64,000 nt of DNA from an uncultured Chloroflexota bacterium (GCA_903858085.1 CAIOHJ010000103.1:26456-90455); one strand, 5' to 3'; counted from the first letter of the stretch, positions 25,524 through 34,557 are shown. Numbers and translations are program-made. The notes: generated by a model from the sequence alone, not told the origin.

Positions 25524-26245
25524 CGCAACGGCTCTGGGCCCAATGCCTGTTCCAGATCGACTACCAGCTTTTCACACAACAACATCAGCTGCGGTTTCCA
25601 GCGGTCGTGCAACGTCAGCGGGTCGACCCAGCGCGCCGACAACGCTGGCTGGTTCATCTCCGCCAGCGTGAAGGAAGGCTCCTCCAGCAAGCGCAGACGG
25701 TTCTCGCGCGGCGCATAGCGGCCAAACTGGGCTTCAACCACACCGATCGGAGGAATCCGGTGCGCGCTTTCGGTCGACCAGCGGAGAATTTCGGTGAGCA
25801 ACAGCCGCAGCGGGTGGTAGCGGCGATGGACCTGTGGGCGCGTTGCAACCAGCTGCTGCCAGAACTCGCTGCTGGCAAAGGTCATGGACGCCAGGGTGAG
25901 CGGCAGCGCATACAGCCCGGCCAGAATCGAGGCACCTGTATCGAGCAGGGCCCGGCAGGCCCCCAGATAGCCGACCCAGAAGGAGCGGGTCAGCAGGGGG
26001 GCTTTTTCTTCGGCCTGTGGGTCCACCTTGTGCCGCTTGCGCGCATCCTCGATCAAAAACGCATACATCTCGACATCGGCCATCCGTGCACACAGACTTT
26101 CGGCCATGACCACACAGGCGCTGGCCAGCGCCTCCTCGTAGGTTGCAAACTGCTGGTCGAACCGCTCGTCCAGCCGGACAAAACAGCTAGGGACCGGCTG
26201 GTCTGACAGCTGATAGGCGGTTCTCTCATAAAAACGCGTGCGCAT
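25520..26245 (-). CDS. hypothetical protein, 241 residues
   Basis: I do not recognise the family. The product is soluble, mostly helical by eye, and rich in leucine, arginine and alanine. There is no signal peptide; residues about 90-120 are moderately hydrophobic (ALLDTGASILAGLYALPLTLA) but too short for a clear hairpin. It is convergent with rodA, overlapping its last 4 bp, and divergent from radC. The leader at 26246-26340 contains two G/C-rich hairpins (one is CTGCCA-AAAC-TGGCAG at 26317-26332). Confidence 0.7.
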   Translation of the reverse strand: MRTRFYERTAYQLSDQPVPSCFVRLDERFDQQFATYEEALASACVVMAESLCARMADVEMYAFLIEDARKRHKVDPQAEEKAPLLTRSFWVGYLGACRALLDTGASILAGLYALPLTLASMTFASSEFWQQLVATRPQVHRRYHPLRLLLTEILRWSTESAHRIPPIGVVEAQFGRYAPRENRLRLLEEPSFTLAEMNQPALSARWVDPLTLHDRWKPQLMLLCEKLVVDLEQALGPEPLR

Positions 26246-26378
26246 GCGGAGTCTTCTCCTGTGAAAGCGGTGCCTCTGCGAAAACAGGGCCCCGTGTCCG
26301 CGGGGTCCGGGTCAGCCTGCCAAAACTGGCAGCCCAAATCGGTCAAATGCCGCTCCCCAGGCAGGGGGGGCGACACAG

Positions 26379-26384
26379 TATACT
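26379..26384 (+). promoter_or_regulatory. -10 element of radC
   Basis: TATACT lies about 75 bp before radC. There is no normal -35; a run of seven G (26364-26370) is found in its place. The sequence after the -10 (ACTGAGAG) repeats that at focA. Confidence 0.5.
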
Positions 26385-26459
26385 GAGAGCGGAGAAGCAA
26401 GCTGAAGACATCGTCGTCTCCCTCTCTCTGCAGGCAGGGGGAGACCACTGGAGGATTCG

Positions 26460-27170
26460 ATGAGTCATCTGCCCAACACCGAGGAGACTCCCTTGATCCG
26501 CGATCTGCCGCTCGAGCTGCGCCCTCGTCAGCGTCTGGTCTATGCAGGTCCGAATGCGCTGAGCAACGCCGAGCTGCTCGCCATCATCCTGCGCATGGGG
26601 GGGCGTGGAGAGAGCGTGCTGCATCTGGCGGAGCGGTTGTTGAGCCAGTTTGGCGGTCTGCCAGGGCTGGTGCAGGCCAGCCACGACGAACTGTGTGGCG
26701 CACATGGGATCGGAGAAGCCAAGGCGACCCAGATCAAAGCGGCGCTGGAGCTGGGTCGACGGCTGCTGGCCACCGCCCCCTGCGAACGCCCCCGGGTACG
26801 CAGCCCGGGGGACGCCGCCAGTCTGCTCATGTTGGAGATGGGCCTGCTCGAACAGGAGCAGCTGCGCACGCTGCTGCTCGACACCAAAAATACCCTCCTG
26901 CGTGTCGTCCACGTCTACACCGGCAGCCTCAACACGGCGGTGGTGCGGGTCGGCGAAGTCTTTCGAGAAGCAATCCGCGCCAACTGTGCCTCGATCATCG
27001 TGGTACACAACCATCCTAGCGGGGACCCGACCCCCAGCCCGGAGGATGTGCGGGTCACCGAACAGCTGGTGGCCGCCGGCCGCCTGCTCGACATCGAAGT
27101 GCTGGACCATCTGGTGATCGGCCACAATCGATATGTCAGTCTGAAAGAGCGCGGGCTGGGCTTTCGGTGA
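26460..27170 (+). CDS. radC: RadC family protein (JAB/MPN metal-binding domain)
   Basis: The 236-residue protein has a helix-hairpin-helix N-terminal part (ELLAIILRMGG, then GIGEAKATQIKAALELGRR) and a JAB1/MPN domain. That domain has the zinc motif HNHPSGDPTPSPEDVRVTEQL near residue 182 and an upstream glutamate (VGEVFREAI). The family is historically linked to DNA repair, but its biochemical role is unsettled; the domain is related to deubiquitinase-type metalloproteases. ATG 26460 is preceded by GGAGG. It is monocistronic between divergent and convergent neighbours. Confidence 0.93.
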   Translation: MSHLPNTEETPLIRDLPLELRPRQRLVYAGPNALSNAELLAIILRMGGRGESVLHLAERLLSQFGGLPGLVQASHDELCGAHGIGEAKATQIKAALELGRRLLATAPCERPRVRSPGDAASLLMLEMGLLEQEQLRTLLLDTKNTLLRVVHVYTGSLNTAVVRVGEVFREAIRANCASIIVVHNHPSGDPTPSPEDVRVTEQLVAAGRLLDIEVLDHLVIGHNRYVSLKERGLGFR

Positions 27171-27208
27171 GCGCTCAGGAAGCTGGTCTGCCCGGCTCGC
27201 CTCCTGTC

Positions 27209-28021
27209 CTAGCTGTCGGCTGTCGGGTCGAATTGGGCCTTGGAGCCCAGATATTCACAGAGGGCACGGACAGTGCCATTGGTCAGCCGCGCCTCTTTGG
27301 CGCGTGCCCGCACGTAGTCTTTGAGCTGGTCTGCGCGCAACACTGGGAGCGTCGGGCCATTCAGATCGAGCTGGATTTCCTGGTTGAGAAAGACGACGGC
27401 GCCCTCCACCGGCACCGCAGCCAACGGATTGGCCTCCCCCTCATTGGCTGGAGCCTCTGCCAGCAGCTGGCGAATCTTCTTCTGCTGCTCGGCGAGCTCC
27501 TGGGCTGGGTTCCCGACCCCTTCGCGCGAAAAGAGGGTGAAAATTCTCCCCAGGCTGAAGGGCTCACGCCAGCGATCCCCGGAGACCGCCACCCGTCCTT
27601 TGTCGGAGCGAACGATCCAGATCAGGACACCGTGTGGTCCGGCCAGCAGATAGCTGGTGGGCAAGCTCATGGCGAAGTAAGCATGTTTGTCGTCGAAGCC
27701 TTTGAGGCTGCGTTCCAGCACCTCGTCGGGGCGCTCAAAGAGACGGCTGCCGGGCCAACGGCGCCGCGCAAAGCGGTTGATAAAATAGCTGCCGGTGCTG
27801 GCCAGCATGAACCCTGCAGCCAGCGCAGCAAAGCTGATCCAAGACCAGTACAGCTGCAAAAAGCCAGGAATGCCCGGCTGGATGGGCTGGTCGGGCGGGT
27901 ACCAGGTCGGGACAAAGCTGGCCAGCAGCCCGACAAAGAGGACAGCCAGCCCGGCCAGGCTGAAGCGACGCCCCAACGACTCTTTGCGTTTGATCTGGGT
28001 CAGGTTTCGGTATAGTTTCAT
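27209..28021 (-). CDS. membrane protein with a NERD-like domain
   Basis: The 270-residue product has two N-terminal membrane helices (about residues 22-42 and 60-82). A soluble domain follows with the pattern DDKHAYFAMSLPTSYLLAGPHGVLIWIVRSDKG... then VAVSGDRWREPF. This resembles the nuclease-related domain (NERD), where a strand carrying D/E, V and K residues leads into GxxxxxGDxW. The catalytic set looks degenerate, so nuclease activity is doubtful. The start ATG 28021 is preceded by a strong AGGAGGAGGG. It follows plsX by 67 bp on the same strand. Confidence 0.65.
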   Translation of the reverse strand: MKLYRNLTQIKRKESLGRRFSLAGLAVLFVGLLASFVPTWYPPDQPIQPGIPGFLQLYWSWISFAALAAGFMLASTGSYFINRFARRRWPGSRLFERPDEVLERSLKGFDDKHAYFAMSLPTSYLLAGPHGVLIWIVRSDKGRVAVSGDRWREPFSLGRIFTLFSREGVGNPAQELAEQQKKIRQLLAEAPANEGEANPLAAVPVEGAVVFLNQEIQLDLNGPTLPVLRADQLKDYVRARAKEARLTNGTVRALCEYLGSKAQFDPTADS

Positions 28022-28088
28022 AAAAGATACCCTCCTCCTCGTTGGGCGTCCCCAGATGGGCGACGCCGTCAAAATGGATCTTCCGAGC

Positions 28089-29114
28089 TCAGCGTGCCGC
28101 TTCTGCACGCTCGTCTGGCTGGGCAAGCGCTGCAATCCCCCGTTGGATTTTGGCCGGCACCTCGTGTTCGATCGCCTGTTTGGCGACGCGGATGGCATGG
28201 CGCACCGCCAACGAGTTGCTGCGCCCATGGGCCACCACCACAAGACTGGAGAGCCCCAACAGCACAGCCCCGCCGTAGTGGCTGTCGTCCATCCGCTCCC
28301 GCACGCGCCCCATGGCCCCGCGCGAGAGCAGGGCCCCCAGGAGGGCAACTGGACTCTTTTTGATCTCTTCTCGCATCACCTGACTCATCAACCTGGCTGT
28401 CGTCTCGGCGGTTTTGACAAAGATGTTGCCCGTGAACCCGTCGGTCACAACGACATCGGCCAGACCCGCCGGGATCTCTTTGCTTTCGATATTGCCCTCA
28501 AAACGAAGGCTGGGGGTCTTTTCGAGCAGCTTGAAGCTGTCGATCACCAGCTGGTTGCCCTTGCCCGCCTCTTCGCCGTTGCTCAGAATGCGGACCGTCG
28601 GCTGCTCGACGCCGAGCAGTTCGCGCGCATAGATGGTGCCCATCATCGCAAATTGCTGGAGATGTTCCGGCCGCACGTCGGCATTGGCGCCAATATCCAG
28701 GATCAGACAGACACCGTGCAGGGTGGGGAAGGGGCAGATCAACGCAGGCCGTGAGATCCCTTGGATCCGCCCCACATGCAAGATGCCGGCGGCCAGCGCC
28801 CCGCCTGTATTTCCGGCTGACACAAATGCCTGCGCCGCGTTGCTTTTCACCAGTTTACAGCCGACGACCATCGAGCTGTCTGATTTGGCACGCACCGCAG
28901 CAGCAGGTTTTTCATCCATTTCGATCACCTGTGTGGCAGGGACGATCGGGAGGTCGAGCCCACGCACGTTGTATTTTTTGAGCTCCGCTGCAACGACATC
29001 GGGTTTCCCCACCAGCGAGACGGTCACACCGTAGATACGTGCCGCCTCCACCGCGCCGGCAACGATGGCTTCCGGCGCATGATCGCCTCCCATAGCATCC
29101 AGTGCAATATTCAT
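28089..29114 (-). CDS. plsX: phosphate acyltransferase PlsX
   Basis: PlsX converts acyl-ACP to acyl-phosphate, the substrate of PlsY in phospholipid synthesis, as a peripheral membrane enzyme. The 341-residue protein begins MNIALDAMGGDHAPEAIVAGA, has SAGNTGGALAAG near residue 105, LDIGANADVRPEHLQQFA near 150, and ends with ...GFTGNIFVKTAE and the glycine-rich GGAVLLGL loop. ATG 29114 is chosen by homology; a longer frame exists to 29138. The usual neighbours rpmF and fabH are absent. The 200-bp gap upstream contains an A/T-rich stretch (about 29180-29215) that probably holds the promoter. Confidence 0.95.
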   Translation of the reverse strand: MNIALDAMGGDHAPEAIVAGAVEAARIYGVTVSLVGKPDVVAAELKKYNVRGLDLPIVPATQVIEMDEKPAAAVRAKSDSSMVVGCKLVKSNAAQAFVSAGNTGGALAAGILHVGRIQGISRPALICPFPTLHGVCLILDIGANADVRPEHLQQFAMMGTIYARELLGVEQPTVRILSNGEEAGKGNQLVIDSFKLLEKTPSLRFEGNIESKEIPAGLADVVVTDGFTGNIFVKTAETTARLMSQVMREEIKKSPVALLGALLSRGAMGRVRERMDDSHYGGAVLLGLSSLVVVAHGRSNSLAVRHAIRVAKQAIEHEVPAKIQRGIAALAQPDERAEAAR

Positions 29115-29316
29115 AATCGGTCTGGCGGCCGAAACCACCCTGGCGGGTGGAGGAAGCCGCTTTCCTCCTTTCGTGGCACAATTGTTCGCATTGCTTAAAA
29201 TTTTCGCGCACCTGTGCTCTTTTAGGAGTCCTGAAACAGCTCACACAGGTCAAACTCCTGCCTGCCAGACACGTTGCACCGCAGGATGAAACAGGCGAAC
29301 GCAGCCAGCCAGTTTG

Positions 29317-30969
29317 TCAGTGGCCAGCCCTGGAAGAGACACCCCTTTCGCCAGCACGATTTGCATCCCCTCTGCTGTGACGGGGTGCTCCACGCAACTG
29401 TTGCTGCAGCGGGGGCAAGAGAGGGAGCAGATCGCTGGCGACGACCCCTGCCTCGCCGAGGGTGGCAGCACACTGCAGGCCCGCCTGGCCATGCAACCAG
29501 GCGCCGACGCACGCTGCCGCAAACGGAGAACTGCCCTGCGCCAACAAGCCACCGATCAGCCCGGCCAGAATGTCACCGCTGCCAGCGGTTGCCAGCGCCG
29601 CAGTGGCAACCGGCAGCACAGCCAACTGGCCGTCGGCGGAGGCCACCACCGTGTACGGGCCTTTCAACAACACCGTGCACTGCCACTCCTGTGCTTTTTG
29701 TCTGGCCAGCGCCCAGCGGTGGGCAGTCACCTCAGCCACCGGCCGCCCACACAGACGGGCCATTTCGGCAGGGTGTGGGGTCAGCACACAATCGGCTGGC
29801 AGCCGCTCAGCCCAATTTTCGAGCGCGGCCAGCCCATTCAGCCCGTCCGCATCAAACACAGTGGCTGGCAGAGGCCGCTCCAGCAAATGGGCGAGCAGTG
29901 TGCAGGTCTCTGGGGTCTGGTTCAGGCCACAGCCCACCACCAGCGCCCGGCAACCCGACAGCTGCGGAGCGATCCACTCGGCTGCTTTGCCGGCAATCCC
30001 AGCCCCGTTTGTCCCTTCGGCGGCAGGCAGCAGCAGCCAGGTCGGTTCAGGAAGTCGGCCTGCAACCTGAGCCCAGACCGTTCGAATCGTTGCCACCGTG
30101 ACCAATCCGGCGCCAACGCGGCCAGCTGCGCTGCTGGCCAGCAGCGCAGCACCCGGATAGGCTTCGCTTCCGACAACCAGCAGCACCCTGCCAAAGGTTC
30201 CTTTGTGGCTGTTCGGCGGACGGGGCGGCAGCCAGGCGCGCACCGCAGCCGCGTCGAGGACAAAGGTGGGCACCGCTGCGATCCATGCCGGGTCAATCCC
30301 AATGTCTACTACAGCAAGCTCGCCTACTGCAGCAGCTGCCGGAAACTGGTAGTGGCCCACCTTGGCACAGGCAAAGGTCACTGTCAGATCAGGAAAGAGT
30401 GTGTGTGGATCCAGATCGCCTGTGTCACAGTTCATCCCGCTGGCACAGTCGACGGCCACGAGAGGCGGGGCCGGCGAACGAGCAACCTGTGCCGTGCGGG
30501 CCGCAACCAGGATGGCCGCCAGTGACCCTGTCACCGGACGGTTGGCACCGGTCCCGAGCAGCGCGTCGACGAAGACGTCGGCTTGCTGCAGCCACGCCCG
30601 CAGTGTGGCCAGGCTGGGGTCGCTTTCTGCATCGGCGACAGCCACGCCTGCTTCCTCCACCCTGGCCAGCCAGAGACCGACAGCCGTGCCCTCCTGGGCT
30701 GGTCGTTTCCAGAGATAGACCTGCACGCTGGCCCCAGCCTGTCGCAGCCAATCAGCACAGACCAGCCCGTCGCCGCCATTGTGGCCCGGCCCGGCCAACA
30801 CCAGATAGGAAACGGCACCATAACGCCCCCAGAGCGCGGAGGCAACGGCCCGGCCTGCCGCCTCCATCATCGCCCCATACGAATGGCCGGCCGCAGCGGC
30901 GCGCCGTTCAAGTGCCTGCATCTCAGCGACACTCACAATACGCTTCGGCGAGAGCACGGCTTCCAGCAA
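29317..30969 (-). CDS. nnr: bifunctional ADP-dependent NAD(P)HX dehydratase / NAD(P)HX epimerase
   Basis: This 550-residue enzyme repairs hydrated NADH and NADPH. The N-terminal YjeF_N epimerase domain (about residues 1-225) shows AGPGHNGGDGLVCA and DALLGTGANRPV; the C-terminal ribokinase-like dehydratase domain (about 235-520) shows SHKGTFGRVLLVVGS, TPHPAEMARL, LLKGPYTVVA and the ATP/ADP-binding GSGDILAGLIGG. The start is TTG 30969, 5 bp after GGAGGG; no ATG fits before the conserved region. The final 25 residues are a poorly conserved arginine-rich tail. It follows a YesL-like membrane gene by 23 bp. Confidence 0.95.
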   Translation of the reverse strand: MLEAVLSPKRIVSVAEMQALERRAAAAGHSYGAMMEAAGRAVASALWGRYGAVSYLVLAGPGHNGGDGLVCADWLRQAGASVQVYLWKRPAQEGTAVGLWLARVEEAGVAVADAESDPSLATLRAWLQQADVFVDALLGTGANRPVTGSLAAILVAARTAQVARSPAPPLVAVDCASGMNCDTGDLDPHTLFPDLTVTFACAKVGHYQFPAAAAVGELAVVDIGIDPAWIAAVPTFVLDAAAVRAWLPPRPPNSHKGTFGRVLLVVGSEAYPGAALLASSAAGRVGAGLVTVATIRTVWAQVAGRLPEPTWLLLPAAEGTNGAGIAGKAAEWIAPQLSGCRALVVGCGLNQTPETCTLLAHLLERPLPATVFDADGLNGLAALENWAERLPADCVLTPHPAEMARLCGRPVAEVTAHRWALARQKAQEWQCTVLLKGPYTVVASADGQLAVLPVATAALATAGSGDILAGLIGGLLAQGSSPFAAACVGAWLHGQAGLQCAATLGEAGVVASDLLPLLPPLQQQLRGAPRHSRGDANRAGERGVSSRAGH

Positions 30970-30992
30970 AAATCCCTCCAGTAAAACTGGAC

Positions 30993-31622
30993 TCAGGTGC
31001 CTGACATTTGGGGCGGCTGCGGCGCCAGATCCATCTCTTGCAGCAGGCCAACCAGCGCGTAGTTGTGGCTGAGCACCAACAGCCCGGGCAGAATCAACAG
31101 GACCGGCACCACCAACACGATGCTGACCACGGCCAACAACAGTTGAAAGATCAGCATCAACACAGAATAGAGGGGGTGGCGAATCACCAACAAAAAACTG
31201 TTGCGCAACAGCAACGGCACTGTCGGTTCATTTTGTTGCCAGAAGAGCGGGTAAAAATACTGGGCAGCCAGCACCGAAAGCAGCAGCAGCCAGAGCGTGA
31301 TAAACCCAGGCACCACCAGCCAGCCGCCGCCGCTCAAATAAAAATTGATACTGATCGTCATGGCGATCGGTGCAAACACCAGCAGCAGTGCCAACAATAC
31401 CCCACGGCCAATATGCTGTCTGGCCCCTTCCCAGAAAAAGCCAAACTCAACCCGTTTGTAGTTGGCCATGCGGTTGGCCACATGGTGCATGCCAGCCCAG
31501 GTCATCGGTGCCGTAACGACCAGCAACGTCCCAATCCAGAAGAGAACACTGAGGCCGACCACCAAAAAAAATTCTTCGTAGGCGCCTTTGAAGGTACGCC
31601 CCATGATTGTGAACGCTTTCAT
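30993..31622 (-). CDS. YesL/DUF624-like membrane protein
   Basis: The 209-residue product has about five to six membrane helices. The N-terminal pattern (a short amphipathic start, EEFFLVVGLSVLFWIGTLLVVTAPMTWAGMHHVANRM, in parts) resembles the YesL/DUF624 group, where a conserved T-x-P follows the first helix. Function is unknown; such genes often sit near sugar transporters in Firmicutes, which is not the case here. The TATAAT -10 ends 8 nt before the ATG, so the message is probably leaderless. Confidence 0.72.
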   Translation of the reverse strand: MKAFTIMGRTFKGAYEEFFLVVGLSVLFWIGTLLVVTAPMTWAGMHHVANRMANYKRVEFGFFWEGARQHIGRGVLLALLLVFAPIAMTISINFYLSGGGWLVVPGFITLWLLLLSVLAAQYFYPLFWQQNEPTVPLLLRNSFLLVIRHPLYSVLMLIFQLLLAVVSIVLVVPVLLILPGLLVLSHNYALVGLLQEMDLAPQPPQMSGT

Positions 31623-31630
31623 GGGAAAAA

Positions 31631-31636
31631 ATTATA
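31631..31636 (-). promoter_or_regulatory. consensus -10 of the YesL-like gene (leaderless)
   Basis: On the minus strand TGG-TATAAT is an extended consensus -10. Only 8 nt (TTTTTCCC) separate it from the ATG at 31622, so transcription should begin at or within 1-2 nt of the start codon. No Shine-Dalgarno is present. Confidence 0.75.
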
Positions 31637-31818
31637 CCACAGCCGCCCCCTACAAACTCGTGTCGAAGCTGTCGAACACACAAACACCGCTGTCGGCCGC
31701 TGGAAGTGCAGGAAACAGCCCCCACAGAATCCCCCCAATATGGGAAGTGACCTTGCTGGCCCCCATCTCAATAGACGCTACGCTCAAAGGAGCGACCTGT
31801 GTCCGGCCGCCACACCGA

Positions 31819-31852
31819 TTGTGGATGTAGCAGAATCTGGGTGTATGCTACA
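31819..31852 (+). promoter_or_regulatory. weak promoter with overlapping inverted repeat
   Basis: TTGTGG (31819-31824) and TATGCT (31844-31849) are 19 bp apart. A 7-bp inverted repeat, TGTAGCA (31826-31832) and TGCTACA (31846-31852), spans the spacer and the -10. It could be an operator of the SH3/propeller gene. Confidence 0.4.
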
Positions 31853-31889
31853 GATCTGGTGAAAGATTGCAGGCAGAGCAAGGAAACGC

Positions 31890-34088
31890 ATGATGAAAAA
31901 ATGGTTGAGACAACTCGAACACAACGGACCGCTGCTCTACGTGTGGATCGCCCTGCTGCTGGTTGCTGGGCTGGTCGCAGCCCCGCTTGTCGCCGTGCCC
32001 GCCGTCGCCCAGAGCAGCCTGGATATGGGGAAAACGGCGGTCGCTGGCCTGGACGGCGCTCTCCTGATGGACCAGCCAGATGGCAGTCCGCTGCAGAAGT
32101 TGGCCGCCGGTGAAGTCGTGACAGCCATCGGACGCACGCCGGACAGCCAGTTTCTCTGGGTCGTCACCGACCGCCAGGTCGAAGGCTGGATTCAGGCGAG
32201 CCAGCTCGTCATCTTTGGCGCAGCCAGCCTGCCGGTGATCGGAGGGGATGCCGCCACAGCAGCCGCGTCGCCGACAACACCCAGCACAAAAAATACGCCG
32301 CTCGTGACGGCGACACCGGCAGCGACCGCCACACCGACTGTCCCCCCGACACCGACCGTCACGCCGACGCCGACCATCCCCCCGACACCGACCGTCACGC
32401 CGACGCCGACCGTCCCCCCGACACCGACTGTCACGCCGACACCGACTGTCACGCCGACACCGACCGTCCCCCCGACGCCAATTCCAACCAGCGACGCGAT
32501 CGGGGTCACACTTGGGGAGGGGGCCTTGCTGTACAAAACCCCGGAAGGCGAGCGCTCCCAGGAATTGCCCGGCGCTGAAGCAGTCAATGTATTGGGGCGT
32601 ACCACCGACGCAACCTGGCTGCTGGTGGAAACGTTCGACGGCAAACAGGGCTGGCTGCCAGCAGAGCAACTGGTGACGTTTGGCATCGAGGAGCTGCCTG
32701 ATTTGAGCGGCCAGCCGGCCACCGATCCGTCAGCTGCCGCAGCGGTTGCCCCAGCGACCCCAACGGTTGTGGCCGCCGAGGAGACATCGATGATCTCTGC
32801 TGCCAGCGGGGCTGCGGAGGAGCAGAGGGTTGTCGCCAGCGGGGCAGTGACGACGATCGACACCCGGCTCAACATTCGTTCTGGCCCTGCCAGCAGCTCC
32901 CCGATCGTCGGCAAAGCAGCCAGCGAAGAGCCGCTTGCCGTCGCAGCCCGCAGCAGCGACAACCTCTGGCTCTTGATCGTGCGGGCCGACCTCCCTGCTG
33001 GAGCCGGCTGGGTTGCGGCCGAACTGGTCACCCTGGAAGGCGCTGTCGGCGACCTGCCGGTGGCAACCGACACCTTTGAGGACACGGCTGCGCAAGAAGC
33101 CCCTGCGAACTGGCTCCCTACTGCGACCGCTGAAGCTGCGATGCCGGCCCCCCGACAGGCTTCGACGGGGCTCGACGGCACCCTTGTTTTTCAAGACGGA
33201 CGCGGCGCACTCTATGTGTACGACTTGGCAAGGGGCTCTGTGCGTTACCTGACCAGCGGCTTTGACCCGGATATCAGCCGGGATGGCAGCAAGGTCACCT
33301 TCGTGCGCGACGGGGTGTACACCATCCAGATCGACGGGACAGGCGAACGCCTGCTCCACCGCAGCGAGCTGGTGACCTCCCCCAAGTGGAGCCCGGACGG
33401 CCAATATGTGCTCTTCAGCCGGCTGCTGGGGGAGTACAAATGCTGGGACACCGAATTCTTCGGGTGTGTCAGCGTCAAGGAACTCTCTGGTCGCTTTCCG
33501 GGTGCGCCGCCAGCCATTCTCCAATCCATCTTCTTGAGCGGCTACGACCGCATCTCGCTGCCCAATTTTGGCCTGTCTCGGGTCGACGCTGACGGCAAAG
33601 AATTTCGGGATGTGGCGGCGCTTGACTCTGCGATGGCCCCTGATTGGAGCGACGGCGGGATCGTCTACCAGTCCAAGGCAGGCCTCGAGGTGACCGACGA
33701 CACCGCCGACGCCGACACCCGGTCGGTACAAAATGCGCACTGGGACTGGGACCCGGACTGGGCACCCGACGGCGGGCGCATCGTTTACCAGTCCAAGGAG
33801 GGACCCCACTGGGAAATTTTTAGCATCTCTCCGGATGGAAGCGGGGTCTTTGCCTTGACCCGACCGGTCACAACCCTGGTCGACGAACTGCCCAGCAATG
33901 TAGCCCCTGCTTTCAGCCCCACTGGCCAGCAGATCGTCTATTTGAGCAATCGCGATGAGGAGAACGACGCAGGTCCCTGGCGGCTTTGGGTGATGGCAGC
34001 AGATGGCAGCAACCAGCGTCCACTGCCGATCGAAATTGAAATTTCTTATGGATACGGTGGGGAGCAAGTTGTCAGCTGGGGACCGTAA
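31890..34088 (+). CDS. secreted SH3-repeat and TolB-like beta-propeller protein
   Basis: The 732-residue protein has an N-terminal signal or anchor helix (about residues 16-41). A first SH3-like domain (about 50-105, GWIQASQLVIFG) is followed by a threonine/proline linker (about 140-200, repeats of PTPTV). Two more SH3 domains follow (about 205-260 with GWLPAEQLVTFG, and 320-385 with LNIRSGPASSSPIVG). From about 430 there is a WD40-like TolB propeller with SPDGQYVLFSR, WSDGGIVYQSK, WAPDGGRIVYQSKEG and FSPTGQQIVYLSNRD blades. It probably acts outside the cell, but no ligand can be assigned. The start may be either of two adjacent ATGs; AGGAAA lies ahead. Confidence 0.85.
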   Translation: MMKKWLRQLEHNGPLLYVWIALLLVAGLVAAPLVAVPAVAQSSLDMGKTAVAGLDGALLMDQPDGSPLQKLAAGEVVTAIGRTPDSQFLWVVTDRQVEGWIQASQLVIFGAASLPVIGGDAATAAASPTTPSTKNTPLVTATPAATATPTVPPTPTVTPTPTIPPTPTVTPTPTVPPTPTVTPTPTVTPTPTVPPTPIPTSDAIGVTLGEGALLYKTPEGERSQELPGAEAVNVLGRTTDATWLLVETFDGKQGWLPAEQLVTFGIEELPDLSGQPATDPSAAAAVAPATPTVVAAEETSMISAASGAAEEQRVVASGAVTTIDTRLNIRSGPASSSPIVGKAASEEPLAVAARSSDNLWLLIVRADLPAGAGWVAAELVTLEGAVGDLPVATDTFEDTAAQEAPANWLPTATAEAAMPAPRQASTGLDGTLVFQDGRGALYVYDLARGSVRYLTSGFDPDISRDGSKVTFVRDGVYTIQIDGTGERLLHRSELVTSPKWSPDGQYVLFSRLLGEYKCWDTEFFGCVSVKELSGRFPGAPPAILQSIFLSGYDRISLPNFGLSRVDADGKEFRDVAALDSAMAPDWSDGGIVYQSKAGLEVTDDTADADTRSVQNAHWDWDPDWAPDGGRIVYQSKEGPHWEIFSISPDGSGVFALTRPVTTLVDELPSNVAPAFSPTGQQIVYLSNRDEENDAGPWRLWVMAADGSNQRPLPIEIEISYGYGGEQVVSWGP
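32336..32482 (+). repeat. in-frame tandem repeat encoding the Thr-Pro linker
   Basis: Near-identical copies of CCGACACCGACCGTC / ACGCCGACGCCGACC-type units alternate with a 36-bp period (12 residues, PTPTVTPTPTVP). The copies differ at only a few third positions, so the number of units can change by slippage without breaking the frame. Confidence 0.8.
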
Positions 34089-34108
34089 TCTCACTCTGGA
34101 AAAAATCA

Positions 34109-34138
34109 GGCTGGGGCAAATATCGCCCCAGCCTTTTT
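34109..34138. terminator. bidirectional intrinsic terminator
   Basis: A 9-bp stem GGCTGGGGC/GCCCCAGCC (34109-34117 and 34125-34133) with a 7-nt loop is followed by five T on the plus strand. It is preceded by an A-run (34100-34105), which serves the minus strand less directly. It separates two convergent genes. Confidence 0.92.
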
Positions 34139-34544
34139 AATTGGCGTCTCCCACGATCTGACGCTGCAATTTCTGCAGAGGCGTCACCCCGTGGTTGATC
34201 GCCACAGGACGCAACTCGGGGTTCAGGACCACGGTGGCCGGCACCGTCATGATGCCGTACAGGTCAGCGAGCGCGCGCTGTTCGATGGCGTCGAGCTTGT
34301 GCACGGCGACATCTAACCGGGCTTGCAGCTGGGCCAGAATTGGGGTCTGCTGCAGCCGGCACTGCGCACACTCGTGGGTCGTGAAATAGAGGACAGCAGG
34401 TTTGCCGCCTTGCACAGCAGGTGGCACGGCTGGGGGGGCTTTTTGCAATTCTTGGAGCTGGCGCTGCTGCCAATGGCGCCAGAGCCCATAAAGAAGCGCT
34501 GCTGCCAGAGCGATTGCAGCAACGATCAGCACTCTTTCCAACAT
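34137..34544 (-). CDS. membrane-anchored thioredoxin-like protein
   Basis: The 135-residue product has one N-terminal membrane helix (about residues 4-22), a coiled linker and a thioredoxin fold. The fold has the redox pair in HECAQCR (about residues 58-64) and the cis-proline loop TVPATVVLNPE near 98. The active site CAQC is unusual (CGPC or CPxC are common) and may set an atypical redox potential. It lies 13 bp downstream of a DUF4395 gene, a pairing seen in other genomes, and should act outside the membrane, perhaps in thiol delivery or cytochrome maturation. Confidence 0.85.
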   Translation of the reverse strand: MLERVLIVAAIALAAALLYGLWRHWQQRQLQELQKAPPAVPPAVQGGKPAVLYFTTHECAQCRLQQTPILAQLQARLDVAVHKLDAIEQRALADLYGIMTVPATVVLNPELRPVAINHGVTPLQKLQRQIVGDAN

Positions 34545-34557
34545 GGCACACCCCTTT

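Noticed and set aside
26460..27170. RadC JAB domain as the missing CysO-processing protease.
   Set aside because: It is a standard RadC with helix-hairpin-helix, about 10 kb from the operon; Mec-type proteins are single JAMM domains.
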